A stretch of 31,172 bases of DNA, taken from the NCBI GenBank assembly GCA_009885665.1, contig VFKI01000155.1, positions 1 through 31,172 on the forward strand. Reading direction: 5' to 3'. The position numbers and the translations under genes are program-made. Below, one piece after another: positions 23,367 through 31,172 of this stretch. Source of the DNA: Gammaproteobacteria bacterium. Its GTDB lineage: Bacteria; Pseudomonadota; Gammaproteobacteria; DSM-16500. Numbering within the stretch: position 1 is the stretch's first letter; each line of letters opens with the position of its first letter. A model generated the notes under the pieces. The model was given only the letters and a program-made list of their open reading frames with translations. It did no database searches and was not told the DNA's origin.

Positions 23367-23504
23367 TATCTATTACAAAAGATAGGGTAGAGGAACTGAG
23401 TGCGCAGCACACTGCATTGACAAGCGTCAGAGGGGGAGAATAGCGCTCTCCCCCTCTGACAACTCCCCCATCGCTACCCATTACCCTAATTTATGTAGGA
23501 GATA
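23367..23504 (-). repeat. Dispersed 5' element, full copy A
   Basis: A 138-bp element with imperfect 23-bp terminal inverted repeats (left 23367-23389, beginning tatctattacaaaagatagg; right 23482-23504, ending taatttatgtaggagata). They share tatct, tac and gggta. The interior has a perfect 14-bp hairpin, gtcagagggggaga (23426-23439) with tctccccctctgac (23447-23460), and a small gtgc/gcac stem. There is no reading frame of note. It lies 38 bp upstream of the secreted-protein start. Size and structure fit a MITE; the ta at each end would suit an IS630/Tc1-like target duplication, which is inference. Confidence 0.88.
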
Positions 23505-23512
23505 CAAAATAT

Positions 23513-23541
23513 AAATTAAAGCCGGCCTACTATAAGCCGAC
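23513..23541 (-). terminator. Probable terminator of the RND pump operon
   Basis: On the minus strand gtcggc (23536-23541) pairs with gccggc (23521-23526), one pair being G-U. The stem is followed by tttaattt. It is about 80 bases beyond the pump stop codon and just before element A. The stem is short, so confidence is moderate. Confidence 0.5.
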
Positions 23542-23622
23542 GTTATTTAAAAAACAAAGAAAAAATGAATTGTTAACATAAATATTTTTATTGACAAAAT
23601 AGAAAATAATCAAGTTTTCACT

Positions 23623-26600
23623 TCATGTGTTTTTTATAAGCCTTTCGCGTCCCAATAGCGTATACATAGTCGGCACCACAAATAAAGTGAAGCAGGTGCC
23701 GACCAACATACCGCAAGCAATCACGATGCCGATCGAGAAGCGGCTGGCCGCACCTGCGCCTGATGCCATGATCAATGGCAAGACGCCGAGCACCATGGCA
23801 GCTGTCGTCATTAATATGGGTCTTAAACGCAGTGACGCGGCTTTTACAATCGCTTCAGTACGTTGCAAGCCTTCATGTAATTGCAATTTATTGGCAAAAT
23901 CGACCATCAAAATACCATGCTTACTGATGAGGCCAATCAAGGTAATTAAGCCAATGCCACTGTAAATATTTAAAGTGGCCGCGCCTAAAAATAATGGCGC
24001 CAAAGCGCCCACCATGGATAATGGCACGCTAATCAAAATAATAAGCGGATCAACAAAACTTTCAAATTGCGCAGATAACACAAGATAAATGATCAATAAA
24101 GCAAAGAAAAAGGTATACAGTAAACTATTCCCTTCTTGCGTCACTTGACGTGATTGCCCAGCAAAATCATAAGAAACCCCTTCCGGCAGCATCTGCTGCG
24201 CAATATGTGTCAAATCAGTCAAAGCCTTATTTAATGACACGATGGCAAATCCTTGCAACATGACCGAGTTCAATTGCTGAAATTGCGTTAATTGATTAGG
24301 TTGCGTATCAATATGCAATTTCACCAAGCCCGCCAAGGGAATCAAGGTGCCGCTTACCGTTGGCACATAATACCCCTTTATTTTATTGGGATTTAAACGC
24401 AAAAGATCAGGGACTTGTGGAATAACTTGATAGCTTTGCCCTTCGCGAGAAAATAAATTGATATAATTGCCACCCAATAAAGTGGCAAGCGAGGTGCCGA
24501 TCGTTTGCATCGTCACACCCATCGTCGCGGCTAAATTACGATCAATATCGACTTGTAACTCAGGTTTATTGTATTTTAAATCCGTATCCAGAAAAGCAAA
24601 ATCATGCGTTTGCATGGCCGCCGCTTTTATTTTTTCCGCTAATTGATACAAAATGCGATAATCATATGTCGAGGTTAAAATAAATTCTACCGGCAAATCA
24701 TTGCTTTTGCCGGGAATAGAGGGTAGGGGGAATGCCACGGCCGATAAGCCGGGAATGGCGCCGAGCTTAGGTTGCAACGCGCGTAAAATTTCATTTTGCC
24801 CTTTCTTGCGCGCATCCCAGGGTTTTAAAATAATCCCTGAAAACGCTGAATTAGTTTGATTAACAATGAAATAGGCTAATTTTTCAGGAAAACTATCGTA
24901 AATTTTATTTAACATATGCGTATAACGCTGCGTATAAGCGGAATTAGCATATTGCGGCGCATTCAAGAGCGTGAAGATGACACTTTGATCTTCCGTCGGT
25001 GCCAACTCCGCCGTGCTTAATTTAGCAAATACCAAACAAAACACGAATACCACCGCGGCAAATATACTCATCGCTCGTCGGTGTTGCACCACTTCATGTA
25101 AAGTGCGTTGATATTGGTTTTTTAGTTTTTCAAAGACATGATCAACGCGCGCCGCAAATGATTCATGGCCATTACGCGAATTAGGAACAGTTAATAATTT
25201 AGCACACATCATCGGCGATAAAGTTAACGCAATAACGCCTGAAATAATGACGCAAAAAGTGAGTGTAAAAGCAAATTCACCAAACAACGCACCGGTCACA
25301 CCGCCCATAAAACCAATCGGCGCATAGACTGCCGCCAATGTTGTCGTCATGGCAATAATAGGCGTGGCAATTTCTCGCGCACCCATGATCGCTGCTTGCG
25401 TCGCGGCATGACCTTCTTCCATATGACGGTGAATATTTTCCACCACCACAATGGCATCATCTACGACTAAACCAATGGCCAACACCATGGCTAATAAGGT
25501 TAATAAATTGACGGAAAACCCCATCGCCAGCATGAAAGAGGCAACACCGACCAATGACAGGGGAATCGTGATGATAGGAATACTGACGCTGCGCAATGCA
25601 CCTAAGAATAAAAAAACCACCAAAATAACAATACCGGTTGCTTCAGCAATACTGCGGACAACTTCGTGCAGTGAATTGCGAATATATTCGGTACTGTCAT
25701 AGACAATGTTGCCTTCAAAATCAGGGGGGAAATCACGTTGTAATTTAGGGAAAATGGCGCGCACACCATTGATGACCGTCAACGGATTGGCGGAAGGTGT
25801 GGCTTGAATACCAATGAACACCGCATTTTTACCATTGAAAATTACCGAAGTATCATAATTTTTTGCGCCCAATTCCGCGTGACCAATATCACGGATCCGA
25901 ATCAGTGCATTATTACGTGTCGATACGACAATTTGATTAAAGGCATTCACATCCGCCGTGGTGCTGTGCACATTCAGTGTATACAACACTTCATGGCCAC
26001 GAATTTCACCCGCCGCGGTGAGAAAATTTTGTGATTGCAAGGCACTGACCACTTGGCTACCGTTAATGCCTAACGCCGCCATTTTGAGTGGATCCAGCCA
26101 AATGCGCATCGCATACGTTTGACCACCCAAAATATCAGCGCTGGCAACACCCGCAACGCTTTGCAATTGTGGTTGCATAATACGGGATAAATAATCCGTG
26201 ATTTGTTGCGTCGTCATATGCTGGCTGTTAAAACCCATATACATCAACGCCAGCGTACTGCCAGTGGTTTTTTGGATAATCGGCGCATTACTTTCACGCG
26301 GTAAAAGATAAGAAACCTGTTGCACTTGCGACATGATATCCGTCATCGCCGTACCGGGATCATAATTTAATTTAATAAAAGCTTTAATCGTACTCACACC
26401 TTCCGTGCTGGTCGCAGTGAGATAATCAATGCCTTCTGCCTTCGCAATCGATTGCTGCAAAGGTGCAGTAATAAAACCCTGCATCACATTGGCGCTGGCA
26501 CCGGGATAGGCGGTGGTAATCGTGATGACGGTATTTTTCATGGCGGGAAATTGCCGTAAGGGCAATTGCGTGATGGCGCGTAAGCCAACAAAAAAAATTA

Positions 26601-26685
26601 ATAAACTGATCACGCAAGCTAATACCGGCCGCTGAATAAATAGGTCGGTAAAAAACGTGTATTTAGATTTAGGTGAATCAGTCAT
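23623..26685 (-). CDS. RND-family multidrug efflux transporter (inner membrane)
   Basis: About 1020 residues, typical for hydrophobe/amphiphile-efflux RND pumps. There are twelve expected membrane helices: one near residues 17-36, a block at about 340-540, and a block at about 845-1015. Two large periplasmic domains lie between them. The proton-relay aspartates sit in VVDDAIVVVENIHRHM (about 407-408). The N-terminus (FIQRPVLACVISLLI) and the AYPGASANVMQGFITAPLQQ region are of the AcrB/MexB-MexF kind. It exports drugs or metabolites with the membrane-fusion protein encoded just upstream. The ATG at 26685 overlaps the fusion-protein gene; a GTG three codons earlier is also possible. No outer-membrane TolC-like gene is in the window, so the exit channel must lie elsewhere. 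Confidence 0.94.
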   Translation of the reverse strand: MTDSPKSKYTFFTDLFIQRPVLACVISLLIFFVGLRAITQLPLRQFPAMKNTVITITTAYPGASANVMQGFITAPLQQSIAKAEGIDYLTATSTEGVSTIKAFIKLNYDPGTAMTDIMSQVQQVSYLLPRESNAPIIQKTTGSTLALMYMGFNSQHMTTQQITDYLSRIMQPQLQSVAGVASADILGGQTYAMRIWLDPLKMAALGINGSQVVSALQSQNFLTAAGEIRGHEVLYTLNVHSTTADVNAFNQIVVSTRNNALIRIRDIGHAELGAKNYDTSVIFNGKNAVFIGIQATPSANPLTVINGVRAIFPKLQRDFPPDFEGNIVYDSTEYIRNSLHEVVRSIAEATGIVILVVFLFLGALRSVSIPIITIPLSLVGVASFMLAMGFSVNLLTLLAMVLAIGLVVDDAIVVVENIHRHMEEGHAATQAAIMGAREIATPIIAMTTTLAAVYAPIGFMGGVTGALFGEFAFTLTFCVIISGVIALTLSPMMCAKLLTVPNSRNGHESFAARVDHVFEKLKNQYQRTLHEVVQHRRAMSIFAAVVFVFCLVFAKLSTAELAPTEDQSVIFTLLNAPQYANSAYTQRYTHMLNKIYDSFPEKLAYFIVNQTNSAFSGIILKPWDARKKGQNEILRALQPKLGAIPGLSAVAFPLPSIPGKSNDLPVEFILTSTYDYRILYQLAEKIKAAAMQTHDFAFLDTDLKYNKPELQVDIDRNLAATMGVTMQTIGTSLATLLGGNYINLFSREGQSYQVIPQVPDLLRLNPNKIKGYYVPTVSGTLIPLAGLVKLHIDTQPNQLTQFQQLNSVMLQGFAIVSLNKALTDLTHIAQQMLPEGVSYDFAGQSRQVTQEGNSLLYTFFFALLIIYLVLSAQFESFVDPLIILISVPLSMVGALAPLFLGAATLNIYSGIGLITLIGLISKHGILMVDFANKLQLHEGLQRTEAIVKAASLRLRPILMTTAAMVLGVLPLIMASGAGAASRFSIGIVIACGMLVGTCFTLFVVPTMYTLLGRERLIKNT

Positions 26686-27778
26686 CGCTATCACTGCCTA
26701 TGGCAACATGCGCATTATTTTGTAATTTTAATTGACCCGATGTGATGACTAAGTCATTCGGCTTAACACCGGTGAGAATGGCAACATGATCACCACGCCG
26801 TTCGCCCACTGTGACATAACGCCTTACCGCAATTTGCCAAGGTGAACCATTCGCTTCTTTCTTTTCCTTATCATTTTCTATGACAAATACTGCATCGCCA
26901 TGCAAAGTATAGTCGATGGATGTTTCCGGCACGATGACGACATGTTGCTGTGCGCGCAACCATACCGTTACCAGCGCAAACATGCCCGGCCGCAATTTTA
27001 AACCTGAATTGGCAATATTCGCTTGTAGCATAATATTATGCGTGGTTTGATCTACGCGTGAATTGATCGCGGTAATTGTGCCATTGACATCGCTAATATC
27101 CGGTAAATTAAACGATAAGCTGACACGTTGACCCATATATAAATTAGGTAATTCTTGTTCGGGTACATTGAATTGTACATAGAGTGGATCTAATGCTTGC
27201 AAGGTGACAATAGCGGTGCCAGGTTGAATGTATTGCCCTAAATTAACCAAGCGTATCCCTAGATAACCGTTAAACGGCGCACGGATGGTTTTTTGCGCAA
27301 TGCTGGCGGTGGCGGATTCAACATCCGCTTCAGCTTCTTGTAATTGCGCAAGATCTGCATCGACAGCAGCGGGCGAAGCCGCATTGCGTTTCAATAAAAT
27401 TGCGTCACGGTTGTAGCTCAATTGCGCCAATTTTAATTGCGCTTGATGATTTTTTAATTGCGCCGCTTCAATTTTCGCATCCAGCAATAGTAATAAATCG
27501 CCGGCATGCACAAATTGACCTGAATTAAAATGGATTTCACTGACTTGCCCCGCCGCTTGGCTGTTGATGTCAACGCCATTAATCGCCGTTAATGTGCCAA
27601 CAGCGCTGAGTTGCGATTGCCACGTGACTATTTTGGCCGGTGTAGCAGAAACAGTAATGGGTGGTGGTGTCATGTGCACTAAACGCCAAATGCGTAGACC
27701 ATCCAACACGACACCTAATATCAATAGACTGACTAAGACAATCCCAATGATCCATAAGGTTTTAATAGTGGGCTTCAC
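26678..27778 (-). CDS. RND efflux membrane-fusion (periplasmic adaptor) protein
   Basis: A 366-residue HlyD/AcrA-type adaptor. One N-terminal membrane helix (about residues 9-28) anchors it; there is no lipobox cysteine, unlike AcrA. Next come a split lipoyl domain (GTLTAINGVDINSQAAGQV, HAGDLLLLLD, then RAPFNGYLGIRLVNLGQYI), a helical hairpin between its halves, a beta-barrel domain (about 205-280) and a membrane-proximal C-terminal domain. It joins the inner-membrane pump to an outer-membrane channel. The start appears to be GTG at 27778, with aaggat upstream. The stop overlaps the transporter start, so the two are coupled. Repeat element B lies 54 bp upstream of the start. Confidence 0.93.
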   Translation of the reverse strand: MKPTIKTLWIIGIVLVSLLILGVVLDGLRIWRLVHMTPPPITVSATPAKIVTWQSQLSAVGTLTAINGVDINSQAAGQVSEIHFNSGQFVHAGDLLLLLDAKIEAAQLKNHQAQLKLAQLSYNRDAILLKRNAASPAAVDADLAQLQEAEADVESATASIAQKTIRAPFNGYLGIRLVNLGQYIQPGTAIVTLQALDPLYVQFNVPEQELPNLYMGQRVSLSFNLPDISDVNGTITAINSRVDQTTHNIMLQANIANSGLKLRPGMFALVTVWLRAQQHVVIVPETSIDYTLHGDAVFVIENDKEKKEANGSPWQIAVRRYVTVGERRGDHVAILTGVKPNDLVITSGQLKLQNNAHVAIGSDSDD

Positions 27779-27832
27779 GAACGTATCATCCTTTTAAAAC
27801 GCATTTTTTTCTCGATTTATACAAAAAATACG

Positions 27833-27972
27833 TATCTATTACAAAAGATAGGGTAGAGGAACTGAGTACGCAGCACACTGCATTGACGAGCGTCATGAGG
27901 GGAGAGCTGCGCTTCTCCCCTCCCGACACCCACCCCATCGCAGCCTTATACCCTAATTTATGTAGGAGAATA
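27833..27972 (-). repeat. Dispersed 5' element, full copy B
   Basis: A 140-bp element closely related to copy A throughout. The left end, tatctattacaaaagatagg, is identical; the right end begins taccctaatttatgtaggaga at 27949. The central hairpin is retained, with eight loop bases, but two of its base pairs are swapped compared with A (a-t to g-c and g-c to a-t). It fills almost the whole gap between the degP stop codon (one base away) and the fusion-protein gene. Confidence 0.88.
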
Positions 27973-27973
27973 C

Positions 27974-29410
27974 TTACAATCCTTCTTTTTTAATCACCAG
28001 GAATAATGCGCCATTGGCACGCAATATATTTAATAATAAATTGCCGCCACTCGTTGCGCTGGCGATTTTACGTAAGTCACTCACAGAATGCACGGCTTGC
28101 ATGGTTTGTTGCTTATCACCAAATGTGCTGCCAAGCGTATTAGCAGGTTGACCGGCGGCAATAATCACATCACCTGGACGTAAATCGGCACGCCATGCGT
28201 CACTATCTTGCTGCACATCAACAACCAATAAACCATCAATATCCCCTTGTAATGGGCTGCTTAAAGTGAAGTTGGGTTTTAGCGCCAGGCCATACAAGAA
28301 AGGATCTTGTTTTTCGCTCAGTTGTTCACGTACTTTGGCATCGGTTAATTTCGTAGTCAGTGTTATTTTTTTACCATCACGTAAAATGCTGACAGTGGCA
28401 GCAGAATCGACACGTGCAAAACCAACGGCATTCACAACATCATTTGCACTGCTAATGGTCGTGTCATTGATAGCGGTAATGATGTCGCCAACTTGCAAAC
28501 CCGCCAATGCAGCAGGTGAATTAGGCATGACTAAAGTGACCACGGCACCCGCGTCATTTTGTAAACCAAACGCACTGGCAAGATCAGGCGTGACATCTTG
28601 CGCACCCACGCCCAACATGCCACGTTTAACATTGCCAAATTTTGTTAATTGCGCTATAACGCTTTGCAATAAATTAGAAGGAATAGCAAAGCCGATGCCG
28701 ATATTGCCACGGTCTGGCGCAAGAATCGCCGTATTAAGTCCAACTAATTCACCCTTAGTATTCACTAAAGCACCCCCCGAATTACCCGGATTAATCGGTG
28801 CACTGATTTGGATGAAATTTTCAAATGTTTCGATACCCAGTGTGCTACGTCCCAGCGCACTGACAATGCCGGATGTAACCGTTTGACTTAAACCATACGG
28901 ATTGCCGATAGCCACGATCGTGTCACCGACTTTTAAATCACTGGAATTGCCCATGGTGATGGCGGTGAGATTTTTTGCATCAATTTTTAATAGGGCAATA
29001 TCAGAAGGGCGATCTAACCCCACAATTTTTGCGATATAGCGATGGCGATTACTGAGGGTAACAATGATTTGTTGTGCATCTTGTACGACATGCGCATTCG
29101 TTAAAATATAGCCTTTTGCCGCATCAACAATGACACCCGAACCAATTGATAATACTTGGTCAGGCACAGCTTGCTGCTGTTGCGTGCTGCCATTATTTGG
29201 TGTTTGCGCTTGTTGTTCTTGTTGTAAACGATTGAGCGTAGCGAGATCAGTAATTTTTAATTGCGCATTAATATTCACCACCACGGGCATCACGTTTTTT
29301 AGCATGGGCGCAAGAGAAGGCGTGCTGGTATTCGTATCGGCATTAGCGAGGGAATACATAAACAATAAACCGCACATCAAGGCTAAAAATTTAGCTGACA
29401 CAGATTTCAT
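27974..29410 (-). CDS. degP: Periplasmic serine protease/chaperone, DegP/DegQ type
   Basis: A 478-residue HtrA-family protein. The signal peptide ends near residue 24 (SLANA). The trypsin-like domain has the triad His107 (LTNAHVV), Asp137 (PSDIALLKI) and Ser211 (NPGNSGGALV). A Q-rich LA-loop segment (about 63-82) is visible. Two PDZ domains follow at about 255-345 and 370-475. It degrades or refolds damaged envelope proteins. Two PDZ domains and length (DegP 474, DegQ 455 in E. coli) fit DegP/DegQ rather than DegS; which of the two is not certain. The ATG follows aaggag. It is followed at once by repeat B and the efflux genes on the same strand, and preceded by 224 bp separating it from pgeF. 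Confidence 0.94.
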   Translation of the reverse strand: MKSVSAKFLALMCGLLFMYSLANADTNTSTPSLAPMLKNVMPVVVNINAQLKITDLATLNRLQQEQQAQTPNNGSTQQQQAVPDQVLSIGSGVIVDAAKGYILTNAHVVQDAQQIIVTLSNRHRYIAKIVGLDRPSDIALLKIDAKNLTAITMGNSSDLKVGDTIVAIGNPYGLSQTVTSGIVSALGRSTLGIETFENFIQISAPINPGNSGGALVNTKGELVGLNTAILAPDRGNIGIGFAIPSNLLQSVIAQLTKFGNVKRGMLGVGAQDVTPDLASAFGLQNDAGAVVTLVMPNSPAALAGLQVGDIITAINDTTISSANDVVNAVGFARVDSAATVSILRDGKKITLTTKLTDAKVREQLSEKQDPFLYGLALKPNFTLSSPLQGDIDGLLVVDVQQDSDAWRADLRPGDVIIAAGQPANTLGSTFGDKQQTMQAVHSVSDLRKIASATSGGNLLLNILRANGALFLVIKKEGL

Positions 29411-29480
29411 ACATGCGCTCCTTGATACATTATGTTAATTACGATCATATTACATGGGATGTGAGATAAGGGCTATAGTT

Positions 29481-29505
29481 GAAGTTAATTTATGCACGTT
29501 CCTAA
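29481..29505. repeat. Short dispersed repeat, diverged copy 3
   Basis: The string gaagttaatttatgcacgttcctaa resembles 81-105 (aaagttatttatgc, then cctaa) with about five differences and one indel. It lies upstream of degP. The similarity is suggestive only. Confidence 0.3.
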
Positions 29506-29634
29506 TGATATCAAACGCAACAGCATCAATTACCCCTCCCCGCACAGACAAACGCATATTAAAATAAAAAATACTTTATAATCAATAGGTTACAAAAAAT
29601 AAACTTAGAAAGTCTTCGTCAGTTTGCTGATTTT

Positions 29635-30369
29635 TCAGCTGCGCCAAATCAAACTGACCATACGTCCTGACTGCTGACCCTCTCGTCGATAGGAATAAAA
29701 TCGATTGATATCCGTGTACGTACAATATTGGCCGCCATAAATCTCCGTCACGCCGGCGGCGTATAAATCAAGGCGCGCCAGTTGATAGAGATTTGCGAGC
29801 CAATGATTGGGTCGAGCCGCAGGTTGAAAAGCCGTAGTAGCAGCACAATTGCGCATGATAAACCGTTCGCGCACTTCATCGCCCACTTCAAATTTTGCGG
29901 GACCAATGGCAGGTCCCAACCAAACCATTATTTCTTTTGCTGCCGCAGGCAATACCGCGAGTGTTTCATGAATAATGCCATCGGCCAATCCGCGCCAACC
30001 GGCATGAATCGCCGCGACTGCACCGCCATCGCGGCGACACATGAATATTGGCAGGCAATCGGCCGTCATAATGGCGCAAACAATATTAGCGTGCGTAGTA
30101 AAACTTGCATCGGCTTGTCTATCTGTTCCCGCCATCACCACACGCGTACCATGGGTTTGATTAAGCCAACACGGTTCACTGGGTAATTGTAATGTTTGGC
30201 GTAGCAATTCACGATTGGCGGCGACATGATGTGCATTATCACCGACATGTTCGCCCATATTGAAACTATCATAGGGCGGCAAACTCACACCGCCATGACG
30301 CAATGAAGTATAAGCATGAATGTTATGCGGCGCCGGCCAAGTGGGCGTCAAAAAATCAGGTTTCGTCAT
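29635..30369 (-). CDS. pgeF: Peptidoglycan editing factor PgeF (YfiH, laccase-domain family)
   Basis: A 244-residue protein of the Cu-oxidase_4/YfiH family. Landmarks are TSLRHGGVSLPPYDSFNMG, the first metal-site region NQTHGTRV, the cysteine region MTADCLPIF, the histidine region IHAGWRGLADGI and WLGPAIGP. Family members hydrolyse a wrongly incorporated muropeptide precursor (PgeF) or act on purine nucleosides in related proteins; the fold coordinates a metal via Cys and His residues. The start is ATG 30369; the frame extends back into the glycosyltransferase gene. It lies seven bases after that gene, so the two form one unit. The final codons also form an 8-bp inverted repeat with sequence just beyond the stop. 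Confidence 0.9.
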   Translation of the reverse strand: MTKPDFLTPTWPAPHNIHAYTSLRHGGVSLPPYDSFNMGEHVGDNAHHVAANRELLRQTLQLPSEPCWLNQTHGTRVVMAGTDRQADASFTTHANIVCAIMTADCLPIFMCRRDGGAVAAIHAGWRGLADGIIHETLAVLPAAAKEIMVWLGPAIGPAKFEVGDEVRERFIMRNCAATTAFQPAARPNHWLANLYQLARLDLYAAGVTEIYGGQYCTYTDINRFYSYRREGQQSGRMVSLIWRS

Positions 30370-30376
30370 TTTCTTT

Positions 30377-31072
30377 TCACGGATGATAACGGTATAACTG
30401 CACAACATGGCGTAAATAATTCCACTGTTCGCGCAAATTCATTTTAGATTGACCCGCATCACGTGCGACAAAATGGTAAGGAACTTCATCGATACGCTTA
30501 GCTTTTCCCTTGACAATAATTTCCATTAAAATTTTCCAACTGAGTGGATCTAAGTTGACACCTTCGATTACGCTACGCCGTAAGCCAAAATAACCGCCGG
30601 TACAATCTGACAGGGTGCGAAATTTTTTAATGAATATGCGACCAATACAGCGCGCCACCCATGAGACTAATTTACGAAATATATTTAAACCGCCATCCGA
30701 ACCACCCGCCATAAATCGGCTGGGAATAACAAGATCAGCGTCTTGCTGCAAGTGTGTGATCATCTGCGGCAATAATTCTGGCGGATGTTGCAAGTCCGCA
30801 TCCATGACAATCACATATTCTCCGGTGGATTGCTGAAAACCGGTGACAACGGCTGAACCCAAGCCACGCGTAGTGGTGCGATGGATAAAATGAATATTGT
30901 TATGCGCGGCGGCAAGTTCTGCCAACAAAGTAGGCGTGTTGTCGGTGCTGTCATCTATAAACCAAATGTCATAGGTAAGCGTCATTGGCTGCAATACGGA
31001 TTGTATGCGCGTGGCCAGCGTTACCACATTTTTGCCTTCATTAAAGCTCGGTATGATAATGCTGATATTCAT
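30377..31072 (-). CDS. GT2 glycosyltransferase, dolichol/polyprenyl-phosphate sugar type
   Basis: A 231-residue family-2 glycosyltransferase. The nucleotide-sugar site starts with IIIPSFNEGKN, then WFIDDSTDNT; the metal-binding DxD is DADLQHP (about residue 95). The acceptor region includes SRFMAGGSDGG and the C-terminal REQWNYLRHV. It resembles the catalytic domain of dolichyl-phosphate mannose synthases (DPM1/PpgS type), which load a sugar on a polyprenyl phosphate at the membrane. There is no C-terminal membrane domain, so it resembles the soluble DPM1 class. The sugar and acceptor are not determined. The ATG follows agga. Element C lies 37 bp upstream. Confidence 0.88.
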   Translation of the reverse strand: MNISIIIPSFNEGKNVVTLATRIQSVLQPMTLTYDIWFIDDSTDNTPTLLAELAAAHNNIHFIHRTTTRGLGSAVVTGFQQSTGEYVIVMDADLQHPPELLPQMITHLQQDADLVIPSRFMAGGSDGGLNIFRKLVSWVARCIGRIFIKKFRTLSDCTGGYFGLRRSVIEGVNLDPLSWKILMEIIVKGKAKRIDEVPYHFVARDAGQSKMNLREQWNYLRHVVQLYRYHP

Positions 31073-31109
31073 TCTTAATCCTGTAAAAAAGCATTTGTAT
31101 CGAGCGATG

Positions 31110-31172
31110 TATCATTACAAAAGATAGGGTAGAGGAACTGAGTGCGCGGCAAACTGCATTGGCAAGCGTCAG
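31110..31172 (-). repeat. Dispersed 5' element, copy C (cut by window end)
   Basis: The first 63 bases match copies A and B: tatcattacaaaagataggg (one or two bases shorter near the tip), then tagaggaactgagtgcgc and actgcattgg, ending in gcgtcag at the hairpin's left arm. The rest is beyond the window. Same orientation and spacing to the downstream start codon as the other copies. Confidence 0.85.

Noticed and set aside
23426..23460. Element A hairpin as a rho-independent terminator
   Set aside because: No T-run follows on either strand, and the hairpin moves with the element, so it is part of the repeat structure.
23329..23481. 51-residue upstream extension of the secreted-protein frame
   Set aside because: It reads through repeat element A and would bury the signal peptide. 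The aggag site supports the internal ATG.
28266..28886. 206-residue antisense reading frame inside degP
   Set aside because: It is covered by an intact protease domain with its triad on the other strand, and has no ribosome site.
1..31172. CRISPR array, tRNA, rRNA or prophage
   Set aside because: No regularly spaced repeats with unique spacers, no tRNA-like cloverleaf with T-loop signature that I could find by eye, and no phage structural or integrase genes. A tRNA search program would settle the tRNA question.

Overview
The window reads as chromosomal DNA of a gammaproteobacterium, most plausibly of the Legionellales/Coxiellaceae type. The reasons are an SMC condensin (not MukBEF) in the order smc-zipA-ligA, a FadE/FadI/FadJ fatty-acid oxidation cluster with FadL, and small mobile-looking intergenic repeats. 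This placement is an inference from gene content; no rRNA or other taxonomic marker is present. I saw no tRNA, rRNA, CRISPR array, prophage or intact transposase gene.

Layout. (1) 115-2655, minus strand: a membrane histidine kinase and an overlapping single-domain response regulator, then a DoxX-like membrane protein gene. A perfect FNR-type box and a 37-bp tandem repeat lie between them. (2) 2741-9762, plus strand: a tight housekeeping operon smc-zipA-ligA-yciB-bolA. (3) 9759-10589, minus strand: an unrecognised accessory gene with a possible double-stranded-RNA-binding fold, its stop codon overlapping that of bolA. (4) 10747-14387: prmB (minus), diverging from a translationally coupled pair, a hypoxanthine-type phosphoribosyltransferase and an LTA-synthase-like sulfatase (plus). 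(5) 14388-20749: a 446-bp regulatory interval rich in palindromes, then fadE, fadI and fadJ (plus), closed by a strong terminator. (6) 20826-22868: a thioredoxin-fold protein (minus) diverging from fadL (plus). (7) 22927-31072, all minus: a small secreted cysteine-containing protein, an RND efflux pump with its membrane-fusion protein, a DegP/DegQ protease, and pgeF with a GT2 glycosyltransferase.

How the genes fit together. FadL imports long-chain fatty acids, and FadE, FadI and FadJ carry out beta-oxidation. The acyl-CoA ligase FadD is not in the window. DegP/DegQ, PgeF and the RND pump form an envelope-maintenance group. The smc operon joins chromosome segregation, division and DNA repair/replication.

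The most unusual feature is a family of roughly 140-bp elements with imperfect terminal inverted repeats and an internal hairpin (10609, 23367, 27833 and 31110, plus a remnant at 20776). Every copy with a left end lies 19-54 bp upstream of a minus-strand start codon, always in the same orientation. The hairpin of the two full copies differs by two compensatory base-pair changes. This fits a MITE that has been, or still is, used as a transcribed 5' element.
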